DNA from: Candidatus Sungiibacteriota bacterium
GTDB taxonomy: Bacteria > Patescibacteriota > Minisyncoccia > Sungbacterales > HO2-52-23
NCBI GenBank assembly: GCA_016206285.1
Contig: JACQRW010000011.1
Location: forward strand, 1 to 34,348
Reading direction: 5' to 3'
Length of the DNA: 34,348 bases
Shown: positions 25,753 to 34,348 of the stretch, in pieces
How the letters are laid out: the number at the start of each line of letters is the position of its first letter
Numbering within the stretch: position 1 is the first letter of the stretch
The notes under the pieces: generated by a model
What the model was told of the DNA's origin: nothing
Seen by the model: only the letters and a program-made list of their open reading frames with translations
The model's database searches: none
Program-made: the position numbers and the translations under genes

Positions 25753-26274
25753 ATGCTCTACATTTTTACCGGAAACGGAAAGGGGAAGACCACGGCGGCG
25801 TTGGGACAGGCGATGCGGGCAGTGGGGGAAGGGAAGAAAGTGCTGATGGTGCAATTTATCAAGGGGCCATGGAAATCCGGCGAGGATTTTTTGGCGACTT
25901 CGCTTGAGCCGCACTTTCGCTTAGTCAAAATGGGCAAGGGGTTTGTGGGGATTTTGGGAGACACGCTGCCGCGCGAGGAGCACGAACAGGCCGCGGACGA
26001 TGCGCTCGAATACGCGCGAAAGGAAGCGCTGACCGGCAACTGGAATCTGCTGATCCTTGACGAGATCAACAATGCTCTGCAGCTTGGGCTTCTCTTTAAA
26101 GAAGACGTGCTTGAATTTGTTGATGAGATCAAAGACAAGATCGAGCACTTGATCTTGACCGGCCGCGATGCCATCCCAGAATTAATCGAACGTGCAGATC
26201 TGGTAACCGAAATGCGCGACATCAAGCATCCCTACGCCAAAGGCATCAAAGGCAAGCGCGGGTTGGAGTATTGA
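25753..26274 (+). CDS. cobO: Cob(I)alamin adenosyltransferase, CobO/BtuR type
   Basis: LYIFTGNGKGKTTAALGQAMRAVGEGKKVLMVQFIKG...LLILDEINNAL...LILTGRDAIPELIERADLVTEM. Confidence 0.92.
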   Translation: MLYIFTGNGKGKTTAALGQAMRAVGEGKKVLMVQFIKGPWKSGEDFLATSLEPHFRLVKMGKGFVGILGDTLPREEHEQAADDALEYARKEALTGNWNLLILDEINNALQLGLLFKEDVLEFVDEIKDKIEHLILTGRDAIPELIERADLVTEMRDIKHPYAKGIKGKRGLEY

Positions 26275-26338
26275 TTTTTATGTGGTTTTGTGGTAAATAC
26301 AATTTAAGATTTGCTGCTCTTTGAAGGGAGAAATAACC

Positions 26339-26707
26339 ATGGAGAATGCCGATTGCGAAAAAACAGTTTTTTCTGTTACCGAGCTGCGTCCAAATTTTGC
26401 GAATGTTGCTGGGCGAGCGCGATGGGCTCAGGAGCGTATAGGGATTTCGCGCAGAGGTAAGATTTTGTGGACAGTACTACCCATAGAAGACGTAGTTCGA
26501 TTACTCGGCCTTCCGTACTACAGAACAAACATTCCTTCGATGGTTACCGTTGAATCAGTGGAATATACGCGTAAATATTTAAGCGGCGTCCTTAACCGAA
26601 TAAGGAAAAGGAAGAATTTGATCACCATAGTTCTTGCTCACAAAAAACCGCACATTGTGATTATTTCTATAGAAATGATGTGTCGCTTAATGTTATCAAT
26701 AGTATAA
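26339..26707 (+). CDS. Phd/YefM-like protein with two tandem antitoxin-like domains
   Basis: TVFSVTELRPNFANVAGRA...GISRRGKILWTVLPIEDVVRLLG and a second unit VTVESVEYTRKYLSGVLNRI...ITIVLAHKKPHIVIISIEMMCRLM. Confidence 0.6.
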   Translation: MENADCEKTVFSVTELRPNFANVAGRARWAQERIGISRRGKILWTVLPIEDVVRLLGLPYYRTNIPSMVTVESVEYTRKYLSGVLNRIRKRKNLITIVLAHKKPHIVIISIEMMCRLMLSIV

Positions 26708-26720
26708 CAGGGCAACTTTT

Positions 26721-27500
26721 TTACTTATTCCGCTCATTTCTTACAAAAAAGTAGGTGCCGAGGGCGAGGAAGATGCTGAAAAATAACGTGATGACCAACA
26801 GATTTGTGACCGTGCCATAGAGCACGGTTTTTGCGTACTCCGGCGTACCGGCGTAGTAGACGTTTCGCACCAGATCAACGGCATAGGTGAGGGGAGTGAT
26901 GCGCGAAAGGAAAAAAAGGATTGGCGGGAGATTGTGAATGGGGTTTATGGCTCCGGCAAGAAAGAATTGTGGGAAGATGACCAGTGGAAATATCTGATTT
27001 GCGCGTCGCTGGGTGCCGAGATTGGCAAGCACAAATATGCCGAATGCGCCGCCGAGAAAACAGGCAATAATTGCTGCGGGTATGAGCGCCAACAATGTCC
27101 CAAGGGTAAGCGGGACGCCGAGAATAAGGCCAAAAACAACAATGCCGATTGCTTGCGCCAGCGAAACAAGAGATTCGCCGAGAATTTTCCCGAGAATAAT
27201 AGAGTAGCGGGAAACCGGCGCCACAAATACCGCCTGGCTGAAGTCGTTTTCCCGGTCTTCGATCAGCGAGATGACGCCTGATGCGGTTGATTGGAACAGT
27301 ACTTGTGCGAGTACACCGGTAAATATGAATGCCAGAAAATTAAATCCTGCCGTACTGCTCAAATTTGCGTCAAATGTTTTGCCGAGAATGCCGATAAACA
27401 AAAGCGGAAATACGAAGCTGATCAACAGCCGCGGCTTGTCGCGCAGAAATTTCGTAAAATCCCGGTATGCTATGGTAATGATGGCGTTGAATTCACGCAT
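26721..27500 (-). CDS. ABC-2 type transporter permease
   Basis: Multi-TM, DKPRLLISFVFPLLFIGILGKTF, PQFFLAGAINPIHNLPPILFFLSRITPLTYAVDLVRNV. Confidence 0.88.
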   Translation of the reverse strand: MREFNAIITIAYRDFTKFLRDKPRLLISFVFPLLFIGILGKTFDANLSSTAGFNFLAFIFTGVLAQVLFQSTASGVISLIEDRENDFSQAVFVAPVSRYSIILGKILGESLVSLAQAIGIVVFGLILGVPLTLGTLLALIPAAIIACFLGGAFGIFVLANLGTQRRANQIFPLVIFPQFFLAGAINPIHNLPPILFFLSRITPLTYAVDLVRNVYYAGTPEYAKTVLYGTVTNLLVITLFFSIFLALGTYFFVRNERNK

Positions 27501-27564
27501 AAAAGTCAGAGATTAGGTGTTAGAAATTAGAGATTAGAAAAGTTTTTTGACTACTCGCTACTCG

Positions 27565-28506
27565 CTACTCTCTAATTTCTTTTTGTATCATTTCCAAATA
27601 CGCTTCTTCAAGGGTTGGATTATGGATTTTTAATACGGTGAGCGGAGTGCGGAGTTCTTTCACGATCTGATATGCGGTTTTGTTGCCAAGCGAAACCTGA
27701 AACAGATCAGCAGCGGTAAATGCAAGTCCGAGGTGGGTAAGCTCGCTTCGCAGGGCTTTGCGGTCTTTTGCGTCTATAAGCAAATATTCGGCGATCAGGC
27801 CTTTTTTTGTTTCCGCAGGCGTGCCAAGCGAAATGATTTTGCCATGGTCAATAATACAGATCCGGTCGGCGTTTTCGGCTTCGTCCAGATAGTGCGTAGT
27901 CAGAAATATAGTAGTGCGTTCTTGCGACCGCATCTGCTGCAGATACTCCCAGAGATTTTTGCGGCTGACCGGATCAAGGCCGGTGGTCGGCTCGTCGAGA
28001 AACAATATAGCCGGACGGTGCATGAGCGAGCGGATGATCTCAAGCTTGCGCCGCATGCCGCCGGAAAAAGTTTTAATCGGATCAAACAGCGCGTCCGTGA
28101 TGCCAAGCACATTCGCAAGCTCATGAACTCGTTTTTTGTATTGCTCCGGCATAAGGCCGTACCACGGCCGGAACGGGTACAGGCCGTAGAGGTTCGCATG
28201 CAGACGCACGTTTTCCTCGGCGGTAAGATTGAGATCCAAACTTGGCTGCTGAAAAATAACGCCGATGTTTTTGCGCACTGCGCTTGCGCCGCGGTCAATA
28301 TCGCGGCCGGCAATCGTGACAATTCCGGAGGTCTTGGCAAGCGTGGTGGTGAGTATGGAAATGGTCGTGGTCTTGCCTGCACCATTGGGTCCGAGCAGGG
28401 CGAAAAATTCTCCGGCATTTACAGAGAACGAGATATCATCCACCGCATTCGTATCAGCTTTGCGGTACCGCTTCACCAAATTTTTTACCTCAATAACGCG
28501 CGGCAT
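27565..28506 (-). CDS. ABC transporter ATP-binding protein (DrrA-like)
   Basis: GPNGAGKTTTISILTTTL, FSGGMRRKLEIIRSLMHRPAILFLDEPTTGLDP. Confidence 0.92.
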   Translation of the reverse strand: MPRVIEVKNLVKRYRKADTNAVDDISFSVNAGEFFALLGPNGAGKTTTISILTTTLAKTSGIVTIAGRDIDRGASAVRKNIGVIFQQPSLDLNLTAEENVRLHANLYGLYPFRPWYGLMPEQYKKRVHELANVLGITDALFDPIKTFSGGMRRKLEIIRSLMHRPAILFLDEPTTGLDPVSRKNLWEYLQQMRSQERTTIFLTTHYLDEAENADRICIIDHGKIISLGTPAETKKGLIAEYLLIDAKDRKALRSELTHLGLAFTAADLFQVSLGNKTAYQIVKELRTPLTVLKIHNPTLEEAYLEMIQKEIRE

Positions 28507-28556
28507 GATAGTGCCATGCTATCAGAAACCGGCGGGTTTGTGAAATATGCCCATTC

Positions 28557-28591
28557 ATAAAAAACCCGTCCGGCGATGAAGCGCGAACGGG
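28557..28591 (-). terminator. Intrinsic terminator of pyrD
   Basis: Minus strand CCCGTTCG ... CGGACGGG followed by TTTTTT. Confidence 0.6.
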
Positions 28592-28603
28592 CGGATAGAG
28601 GCA

Positions 28604-29890
28604 TTATGCGGCTTTGCGCCGGTAAACTGTCTCAAGAGATTGGTGTATGAGCAGTGGTCCTTCAAGAATACTTCCGCTCAACGAAAACACGGCGTGTGCG
28701 CCGATATCAAACAGAAAATGCTCCACCTGTTCGGGCGTGCGGATACCTCCGCCTCCGATGAATCCGAGCCTGGATTTTCTCCGCCGGAGAATCGCTGCCA
28801 GCACCCTGGCACGATCTTCGGCGATCGGATACAGGCCGTCTCCAGAAACGCCTCCTTGAGCTTGATCCGGAATGAAATATGTCTCCTGATCAAAAGCATT
28901 GCGCGTTTCGTGCCGAATTACGCGCGCGCGCGGGTCAGTGGTCGTGTTGAATCCGACCAGTCCGGCAAATCCGCACTTTTCGGCAATCACGATTATATGC
29001 TCAAGTTGTTCATCTGTAATACTGTTATAGGTAACAAATACTGCATCTCTTTCAGGGAGAGGTTCGTGTGGTTTTGCGGTGTTGTCCGGGGGCAGTTTGA
29101 GCAGGAGCAGGGGAGTCGGCACGCCGAATTCTTCTGCGAGCGTACCTATGCCCTCCTGAACCAGTGCGAGGAGCTCTTCAAGCCGCAGAAAGACGGCGAG
29201 CAGGCCAGGGGTATTGGGGGAACTCACGCCGATTTCAATACAGTCGCCTTTTCGTAGCAGGGGTATAAACGGTCTTGCGGCAAGGAGCAAATCCTGCGCG
29301 ATCAGGTAAAGGTAATCCGGCAAAGTCGGATCTCGCTCAACGGTAGTCCGGTTTGGGGCAACCTGGATTATTAATCGGGCGAAAAACACATGCCGCTTCA
29401 TTACTTTTTTAAGCCGCTGCGCGACGCGTTCGCAGCCGTCAGAAGGAAACCCGAGCCAATTCACGATCGTCCAGTAAGTTCTTTTGCTGCTGTCTAAGAG
29501 AGTAATAACCTCGTGCCATATTCGAAAGACACGCCATATTCTCGTCTTTTTGTTTCCGTTCTGCGGGCGCAGAGTAACTCCACCGATCGTGAGAAAGCCG
29601 GGTTCGCACATCTCATCCACTGCCGCAGCAGCTTCGGGCCAGTTTTTGAAGGCTCCTCCGGGAAATCCGAAGAAATTTGGAAGGGAAAAAGATTCTCCAG
29701 CCATGACCGGTTGGTTTGTGTACGGACTGTGATATAGCCAACGCAGAATCCAAACAAGGTGCAATCTCCATGTCCAAACTAAAAATATAGTCAGCATATC
29801 GTGGCTTTTTTCTGCGTCAATTTGGAGCGCAAAAAAAATACTTCGTATCATTTGATAGAGTACATTACCCAGCTTCATGCGGAATGGCAT
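28604..29890 (-). CDS. pyrD: Dihydroorotate dehydrogenase-like (class 2 type)
   Basis: IEIGVSSPNTPGL, GLVGFNTTTDPRARV, GGVSGDGLYPIAEDRARVLAAILRRR, GFIGGGGIRTPEQVEHFLFDIGAHAVFSLSGSILEGP; start chosen at MPFRMKLGN. Confidence 0.85.
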   Translation of the reverse strand: MPFRMKLGNVLYQMIRSIFFALQIDAEKSHDMLTIFLVWTWRLHLVWILRWLYHSPYTNQPVMAGESFSLPNFFGFPGGAFKNWPEAAAAVDEMCEPGFLTIGGVTLRPQNGNKKTRIWRVFRIWHEVITLLDSSKRTYWTIVNWLGFPSDGCERVAQRLKKVMKRHVFFARLIIQVAPNRTTVERDPTLPDYLYLIAQDLLLAARPFIPLLRKGDCIEIGVSSPNTPGLLAVFLRLEELLALVQEGIGTLAEEFGVPTPLLLLKLPPDNTAKPHEPLPERDAVFVTYNSITDEQLEHIIVIAEKCGFAGLVGFNTTTDPRARVIRHETRNAFDQETYFIPDQAQGGVSGDGLYPIAEDRARVLAAILRRRKSRLGFIGGGGIRTPEQVEHFLFDIGAHAVFSLSGSILEGPLLIHQSLETVYRRKAA

Positions 29891-30032
29891 ACGGGTCTCC
29901 CTCTCAATGTATGTCAATGTGCTATTGTATATATGAAGCATATCGTATCGCACCGGTTGTGAGTCGTCAATGAACATATGAATATATGGGCGGCGTGTTT
30001 TTGTGTTTTGTTTTCTGGTACACTTGCTATTG

Positions 30033-31574
30033 ATGGCGGCCATGCATTCCTCGCGGATTTTTCTTCTGGCGCTTCTTTCGCTCATTGCCGGAGTGGCGCT
30101 CCGGTCGTTTATTGCTATTCCTTATATTGTGGCGTTTGCCGGTCTACTCGCCGGATGTGCAGTATGCGCACTTGGGGTTTCTGCGCAAAATCGCAGCCGG
30201 ATGATCTCAAGTCTTATCATCGCAAGTTTCTTCATAGGCATGCTGCGTTTCGATGCGGCAACGCGCCCGAATCCCGATGCCGCCTTGCTGATCGGCAAAC
30301 CGGCAACGGTTGCCGGAACCGTATGGCTCGAACCGACATTCGGCCCACAAAGTCAGATGCTGCATATGCGCGTTTCCATAATACATGAGCGCGGTATGGT
30401 TGAGCCGTTTATGCTTCGGGCAATCGCCAAAAAATATCCCGCGTATGAGATAGGCGAAGAGCTTATCCTCTTTGGTAAGATCGGCGATCCCGCAGATAAT
30501 ACCGGCTTCCAAAGCAATGCGCCGGTGCAGGAGCCGGTCATGCTTTTCCCGCATATTGAAAAAACAGGCGCGTCCAACCAGCGGCCGATCATGCGCGGTC
30601 TTGCGCGTCTCAAACATGCGTTTGAAAAAAATATAGACGCCGCCTTGCCGGAGCCGCACGCAGCTTTCTTAAAAGGACTCTTGTTGGGTGAGCGCGCGTC
30701 TCTGCCTGCGGATCTGATCGAGAGTTTTAAAAAAACCGGCACCTCGCATATGATCGCGCTGTCGGGATATAATATTACCATTGTAGGCCGGTCGCTCGCG
30801 TCCGTGCTTGCCATGGTGGCGGTGCCGTTCTACGCGTCGTTTTGGATTGCGCTTTCAGCCATGATTCTGTTTGTCATTATGACCGGCGCTTCCGCTTCTG
30901 CCGTGCGTGCCGGCATTATTGCCGCACTTGCGCTTATTGCGCACCGCGAGGGACGGCACTACCAAATGACCAACGCGCTTGCGTTTGCGGGCGCTGCCAT
31001 GCTTATGGCTGATCCGGCATTGCTGCGTTTTGATGTCGGGTTTCAGCTCTCATTTCTTGCAACCATGGGATTAGTTTATCTTTCGCCCGGAATTGAACGG
31101 CGCTTTAAACAGTTTGCGGATTATGTTAAAAAATTTTTTGGGATGCGGCCCGTATCTGCCGCACTCAAACGGAATACAGACGAAACAACCGTGCATGTTT
31201 TTTTCACCATGAAGCGTGTACTTATCGAGACGCTTGCAGCCGAGCTTGCCGTGCTGCCGCTGCTCCTGTATCTTTTCGGGTATCTTTCTCTTATCAGTCC
31301 GTTTGCCAACATTGCCAGCCTCATGGCCGTGCCCTACGCCATGGGAGCCGGGTTTTTTACCGCACTCGCCGGGTTTTTCTCGTCAACACTGGGCAGCGTT
31401 GTCGGAGTCGCGAGCTGGCTTTTACTTGAGTACATCATGGATGCCGTGAGATTATTTGCCTCGTTTCCGTATGCAACCGTTGAGCTTGGCGCTGGCGGCA
31501 TATGGATCATAGTGTTGCTGTACGGCGTGGTTGCATGGAGACTGTATCGAAATCGAAGGTCTGTTATTTCATGA
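30033..31574 (+). CDS. comEC: ComEC/Rec2-type competence membrane protein (lacking C-terminal MBL domain)
   Basis: GLLLGERASLPADLIESFKKTGTSHMIALSGYNITIVGR competence-domain signature, multi-TM. Confidence 0.9.
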   Translation: MAAMHSSRIFLLALLSLIAGVALRSFIAIPYIVAFAGLLAGCAVCALGVSAQNRSRMISSLIIASFFIGMLRFDAATRPNPDAALLIGKPATVAGTVWLEPTFGPQSQMLHMRVSIIHERGMVEPFMLRAIAKKYPAYEIGEELILFGKIGDPADNTGFQSNAPVQEPVMLFPHIEKTGASNQRPIMRGLARLKHAFEKNIDAALPEPHAAFLKGLLLGERASLPADLIESFKKTGTSHMIALSGYNITIVGRSLASVLAMVAVPFYASFWIALSAMILFVIMTGASASAVRAGIIAALALIAHREGRHYQMTNALAFAGAAMLMADPALLRFDVGFQLSFLATMGLVYLSPGIERRFKQFADYVKKFFGMRPVSAALKRNTDETTVHVFFTMKRVLIETLAAELAVLPLLLYLFGYLSLISPFANIASLMAVPYAMGAGFFTALAGFFSSTLGSVVGVASWLLLEYIMDAVRLFASFPYATVELGAGGIWIIVLLYGVVAWRLYRNRRSVIS

Positions 31575-32440
31575 AAAATCTTCGCACATACGGATCAGTA
31601 TATTTTCTTATCCTGCTTGTTGCGGCAGCAGGCGTTATTTGGTATGCGGTTTTTACGCTTGAGGGCAGCCACCATCTTCGTCTGATCGTATTTGATATCG
31701 GCCAGGGCGATAGTATATTTATTCAGGCGGAAAACGATACGCAAGTTTTGATTGACGGGGGACCAAGCAATGCAGTGCTGGCAAAGCTCGGGAGCGTGAT
31801 GCCGTTTTGGGATCGCTCGATTGATCTGGTCGTGCTCACGCATCCGCACGCGGATCATATGGCCGGATTGATCGAAGTACTCAAACGGTATGATATCGGC
31901 ATGGTGCTTGAGTCCGGCGCCGACTACTCAACAGCGGAATACCGCGAGTGGCACGCGCTGCTTGAACAAAAACATATTCCGATAGCGGTCGCGCGCGCGG
32001 GACAAAAAATTCATCTCTCGCCGAAAACAGAGCTTGATATTCTTACCCCCTTTGAATCTTTTATCGGGAAGTCGCCAAGCAACGTGCACGATGCCATGGT
32101 GGTATCAAAGTTAATCTATGCGTCTTCGTCCGCGCTGCTGACCGGAGATGCGGAAAAATATCTTGAGTACCGCTTGCTGCTTTCCGGCGTTGACCTCAAG
32201 TCGGATATTCTGAAAGTGGGGCATCACGGATCAAAGACATCCACTGTGCCGGATTTTGTCGCCGCAGTCGCGCCCGAGTACGCGGTGATTTCCGCGGGCC
32301 GCAAAAACCGCTACGGCCACCCGACTCAACAAACCCTCGACACGCTCGCAAAATTCAACATCAAAACCTTCCGCACCGACCAGAACCGCGATGTGGAATT
32401 TACAAGCGATGGAAGTAAATTTGAAAGAGTGCTAAAATAA
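31571..32440 (+). CDS. MBL-fold metallohydrolase, ComEC C-terminal-like
   Basis: LRLIVFDIGQGDSIFIQ, VVLTHPHADHMAGLIEVL, ALLTGDAE, ILKVGHHGSKTST; ATGA overlap with comEC. Confidence 0.92.
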   Translation: MKNLRTYGSVYFLILLVAAAGVIWYAVFTLEGSHHLRLIVFDIGQGDSIFIQAENDTQVLIDGGPSNAVLAKLGSVMPFWDRSIDLVVLTHPHADHMAGLIEVLKRYDIGMVLESGADYSTAEYREWHALLEQKHIPIAVARAGQKIHLSPKTELDILTPFESFIGKSPSNVHDAMVVSKLIYASSSALLTGDAEKYLEYRLLLSGVDLKSDILKVGHHGSKTSTVPDFVAAVAPEYAVISAGRKNRYGHPTQQTLDTLAKFNIKTFRTDQNRDVEFTSDGSKFERVLK

Positions 32441-32447
32441 TCCGCTT

Positions 32448-32492
32448 CTATAATCCAGTAACTGAGACGATCGTCTGAAATACTGGATTATA
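32448..32492. repeat. Palindrome family A, solitary third copy
   Basis: CTATAATCCAGTAACTGAGACGATCGTCTGAAATACTGGATTATA; three mismatches between arms. Confidence 0.92.
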
Positions 32493-32508
32493 AAATTCAC
32501 GAGGGGTC

Positions 32509-32537
32509 TTGCATATTTTTCCGGCATCTGGTACATT
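32509..32537 (+). promoter_or_regulatory. Predicted promoter of the adenylate-kinase-like gene
   Basis: TTGCAT-17 nt-TACATT, ATG at 32547. Confidence 0.55.
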
Positions 32538-32546
32538 CGGGTGTAT

Positions 32547-33644
32547 ATGAATGATACCAATAAAAAGGGATTGTCTTTTCCTGTTTTCAAAACAAAAATT
32601 GCAGGAGACACGTTGAAATTTTCTCTTGAAGATCCGGTCGAGCGGCGGAAATATTTTGATCACAAAGCCGGACCCGAGATCGAGAAGCTGCGCGAGTACT
32701 TGCGCACCGGCACGTTCGTGGGATTTTTGCTTGGCAAGAAAAATTCAGGCAAGGGCACCTACTCCAAACTTTTTATGGAGGCTGTCGGCAAAGAGCATGT
32801 CGCGCATATTTCGGTGGGGGACATCGTGCGAAGCGTGCACGGCGATCTGGGCGACGAGCAGAAGAAAAAAGATTTGATAGTATTTTTGACCGCACGGTAC
32901 CGCGGGTTTATACCCGTTGATCAGATTTTTGATATTATTGAAGGGCGCGATACTAAAACGCTTTTGCCGACCGAAGTTATCTTGGCGCTGGTGGAGCGGG
33001 AGATCAGCCGACTCGGCAGAAAGGCGGTTTTTGTTGATGGATTTCCGCGCGAGATGAGCCAGATCTCCGCGGCGCTGTATTTCCGGTCTATCATGGGCTA
33101 CCGCGACGATCCGGATTTTTTTGCGTTCATTGATGTGCCAAACACGGTGATCGACGAGCGCATTAAGACGCGCGTGATATGCCCGATATGCAATACGCCC
33201 CGCAATATCCGCCTGCTCCGCACCAAAGAAATCGGCTATGACCAAGATAAAAAAGAAGCTTTTTTGATTTGTGATACCCCCACCTGCGCCGGTTTCGGAA
33301 CTGCACGCATGGTTTCAAAAGAAGGGGACGAGCTTGGCATTGAAGCGATCCGCGACCGCATCGAGGCGGATGACAAGATCATGCGCATACTGCTTGATCT
33401 GCAGGGTGCGCCAAAAGTGCTGCTGCGAAACTGCGTGCCCGTAACCGAAGCAACAGATGCGATTGACGAGTACGAAATGACTCCGGGCTACCGCTATGAG
33501 TGGAATGACGCAGACAAGAAAGTGGATGTGATCGAAGAGCCGTGGGTCATCAACGACGACGATGGCGTACCCTCGTACAGTCTGCTGCCCGCAGCCGTGG
33601 TGGTGTCATTTATCAAGCAGATTGTCAGCGTGCTGGGGTTGTAA
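32547..33644 (+). CDS. Adenylate kinase-like nucleoside monophosphate kinase with N- and C-terminal extensions
   Basis: P-loop GKKNSGKGTYSKLF, VFVDGFPREMSQ, Cys4-type LID (CPIC...CDTPTC), longer than a standard ~215-aa Adk. Confidence 0.8.
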   Translation: MNDTNKKGLSFPVFKTKIAGDTLKFSLEDPVERRKYFDHKAGPEIEKLREYLRTGTFVGFLLGKKNSGKGTYSKLFMEAVGKEHVAHISVGDIVRSVHGDLGDEQKKKDLIVFLTARYRGFIPVDQIFDIIEGRDTKTLLPTEVILALVEREISRLGRKAVFVDGFPREMSQISAALYFRSIMGYRDDPDFFAFIDVPNTVIDERIKTRVICPICNTPRNIRLLRTKEIGYDQDKKEAFLICDTPTCAGFGTARMVSKEGDELGIEAIRDRIEADDKIMRILLDLQGAPKVLLRNCVPVTEATDAIDEYEMTPGYRYEWNDADKKVDVIEEPWVINDDDGVPSYSLLPAAVVVSFIKQIVSVLGL

Positions 33645-33672
33645 AAGTTTGAAATACCCCCCCAAAAAAAAA

Positions 33673-33698
33673 CCATCCCTCTGCCAAGGATGGATTTT
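33673..33698. terminator. Intrinsic terminator
   Basis: CCATCC-9 nt-GGATGG flanked by A-run and ATTTTT. Confidence 0.7.
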
Positions 33699-33769
33699 TC
33701 ATCCCCCCAACCCGCTCCTGTGGATAACCCGCTCTTCTTCCACTCTCTGTGGCGTGATATAATTTGTCC

Positions 33770-34348
33770 ATGCCACAGCACAAAGCCAACGTGCTTTTAT
33801 TCTATTTAGCATTGATGCTAACTGCTTTTTGCTTTGTCCCTGTTTCCACCTATGCCGCACCTCTTCCGGACTACTTCTCCAATGACACCATAGCAAATTT
33901 CTTTCTCAAGATCGTTCCGGCCCCCAAGGTCATGCAGATGCACCTGCATGCTTCCACATCTCCGGCCACTCCCGCACCCAAAGCTCCATCCCAAGCCTCT
34001 CTCCTCTCCTCCTTCACCTCATTCTTCTCCAATGACACCATAGCCAACTTCTTTCTCAAGATCATACCTTCGCCTTCCCCCAAACCCGCACCCAAGCCAT
34101 CCACCCCCTCCCTCGGTACGTCCGAAGCTCCAGCGCAGGCGACCCCTGCCATTACCGGCTCTCCCGCTGTCCCGACTCCACCCGCACCCGGTACCCCGAC
34201 CCCGCAGGGCGTCGGGGCATCCACCCCCTCCCCAACCATCATCACCCGCATCACCGAACGCATCCTGCAACCAATAACTCAGATCACCAAGATCATTGAA
34301 ACCACCACCATAGACAATACATCCCTTTCCTCTTTCGAATCAAAGCTC
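33770..34348 (+). CDS. N-terminal part of a secreted/surface Pro-rich protein (3' truncated by window; not in the ORF track)
   Basis: Manual translation: MPQHKANVLLFYLALMLTAFCFVPVSTYAAPLPDYFSNDTIANFFLKIVP...; signal peptide-like start, repeated SNDTIANFFLKI motif, Pro/Ala/Thr-rich linker; open to window end. Confidence 0.7.
   Translation, partial: MPQHKANVLLFYLALMLTAFCFVPVSTYAAPLPDYFSNDTIANFFLKIVPAPKVMQMHLHASTSPATPAPKAPSQASLLSSFTSFFSNDTIANFFLKIIPSPSPKPAPKPSTPSLGTSEAPAQATPAITGSPAVPTPPAPGTPTPQGVGASTPSPTIITRITERILQPITQITKIIETTTIDNTSLSSFESKL

Overview
The gene content looks like a Patescibacteria/CPR (Parcubacteria-like) chromosome segment. This is inferred from gene families and intergenic style; no search was run. 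It is mostly housekeeping: polX, a VapBC-like pair, a Znu-type metal ABC transporter, infC-rpmI-rplT, ssrA (tmRNA) with smpB, argS, ileS, pth, lepB, a HisRS-like gene, a HIT protein, rpsU-yqeY-ybeY, ftsA-ftsZ, nrdJ with a cobalamin adenosyltransferase, an ABC-2 exporter, pyrD, a split comEC, and an adenylate-kinase-like gene. Partial surface-type proteins sit at both window ends. The strongest candidate for an undescribed system is a pair of genes encoding PaaX-like winged-helix plus Cas2-like-fold proteins (10610-11137 and 21816-22397). Each is bracketed by its own family of ~40-46 bp palindromes. A third, solitary copy of the first palindrome lies ~21 kb away, upstream of the adenylate-kinase-like gene. 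This resembles a REP/RAYT-like mobile arrangement or a self-regulating repressor/operator system. Other standouts are an IleRS with a complete histidine-phosphatase domain inserted, a HisRS-like protein with degenerate catalytic motifs, a shared hairpin-forming leader upstream of both rplT and rpsU, and an infC without an ATG/GTG/TTG start downstream of its predicted promoter.
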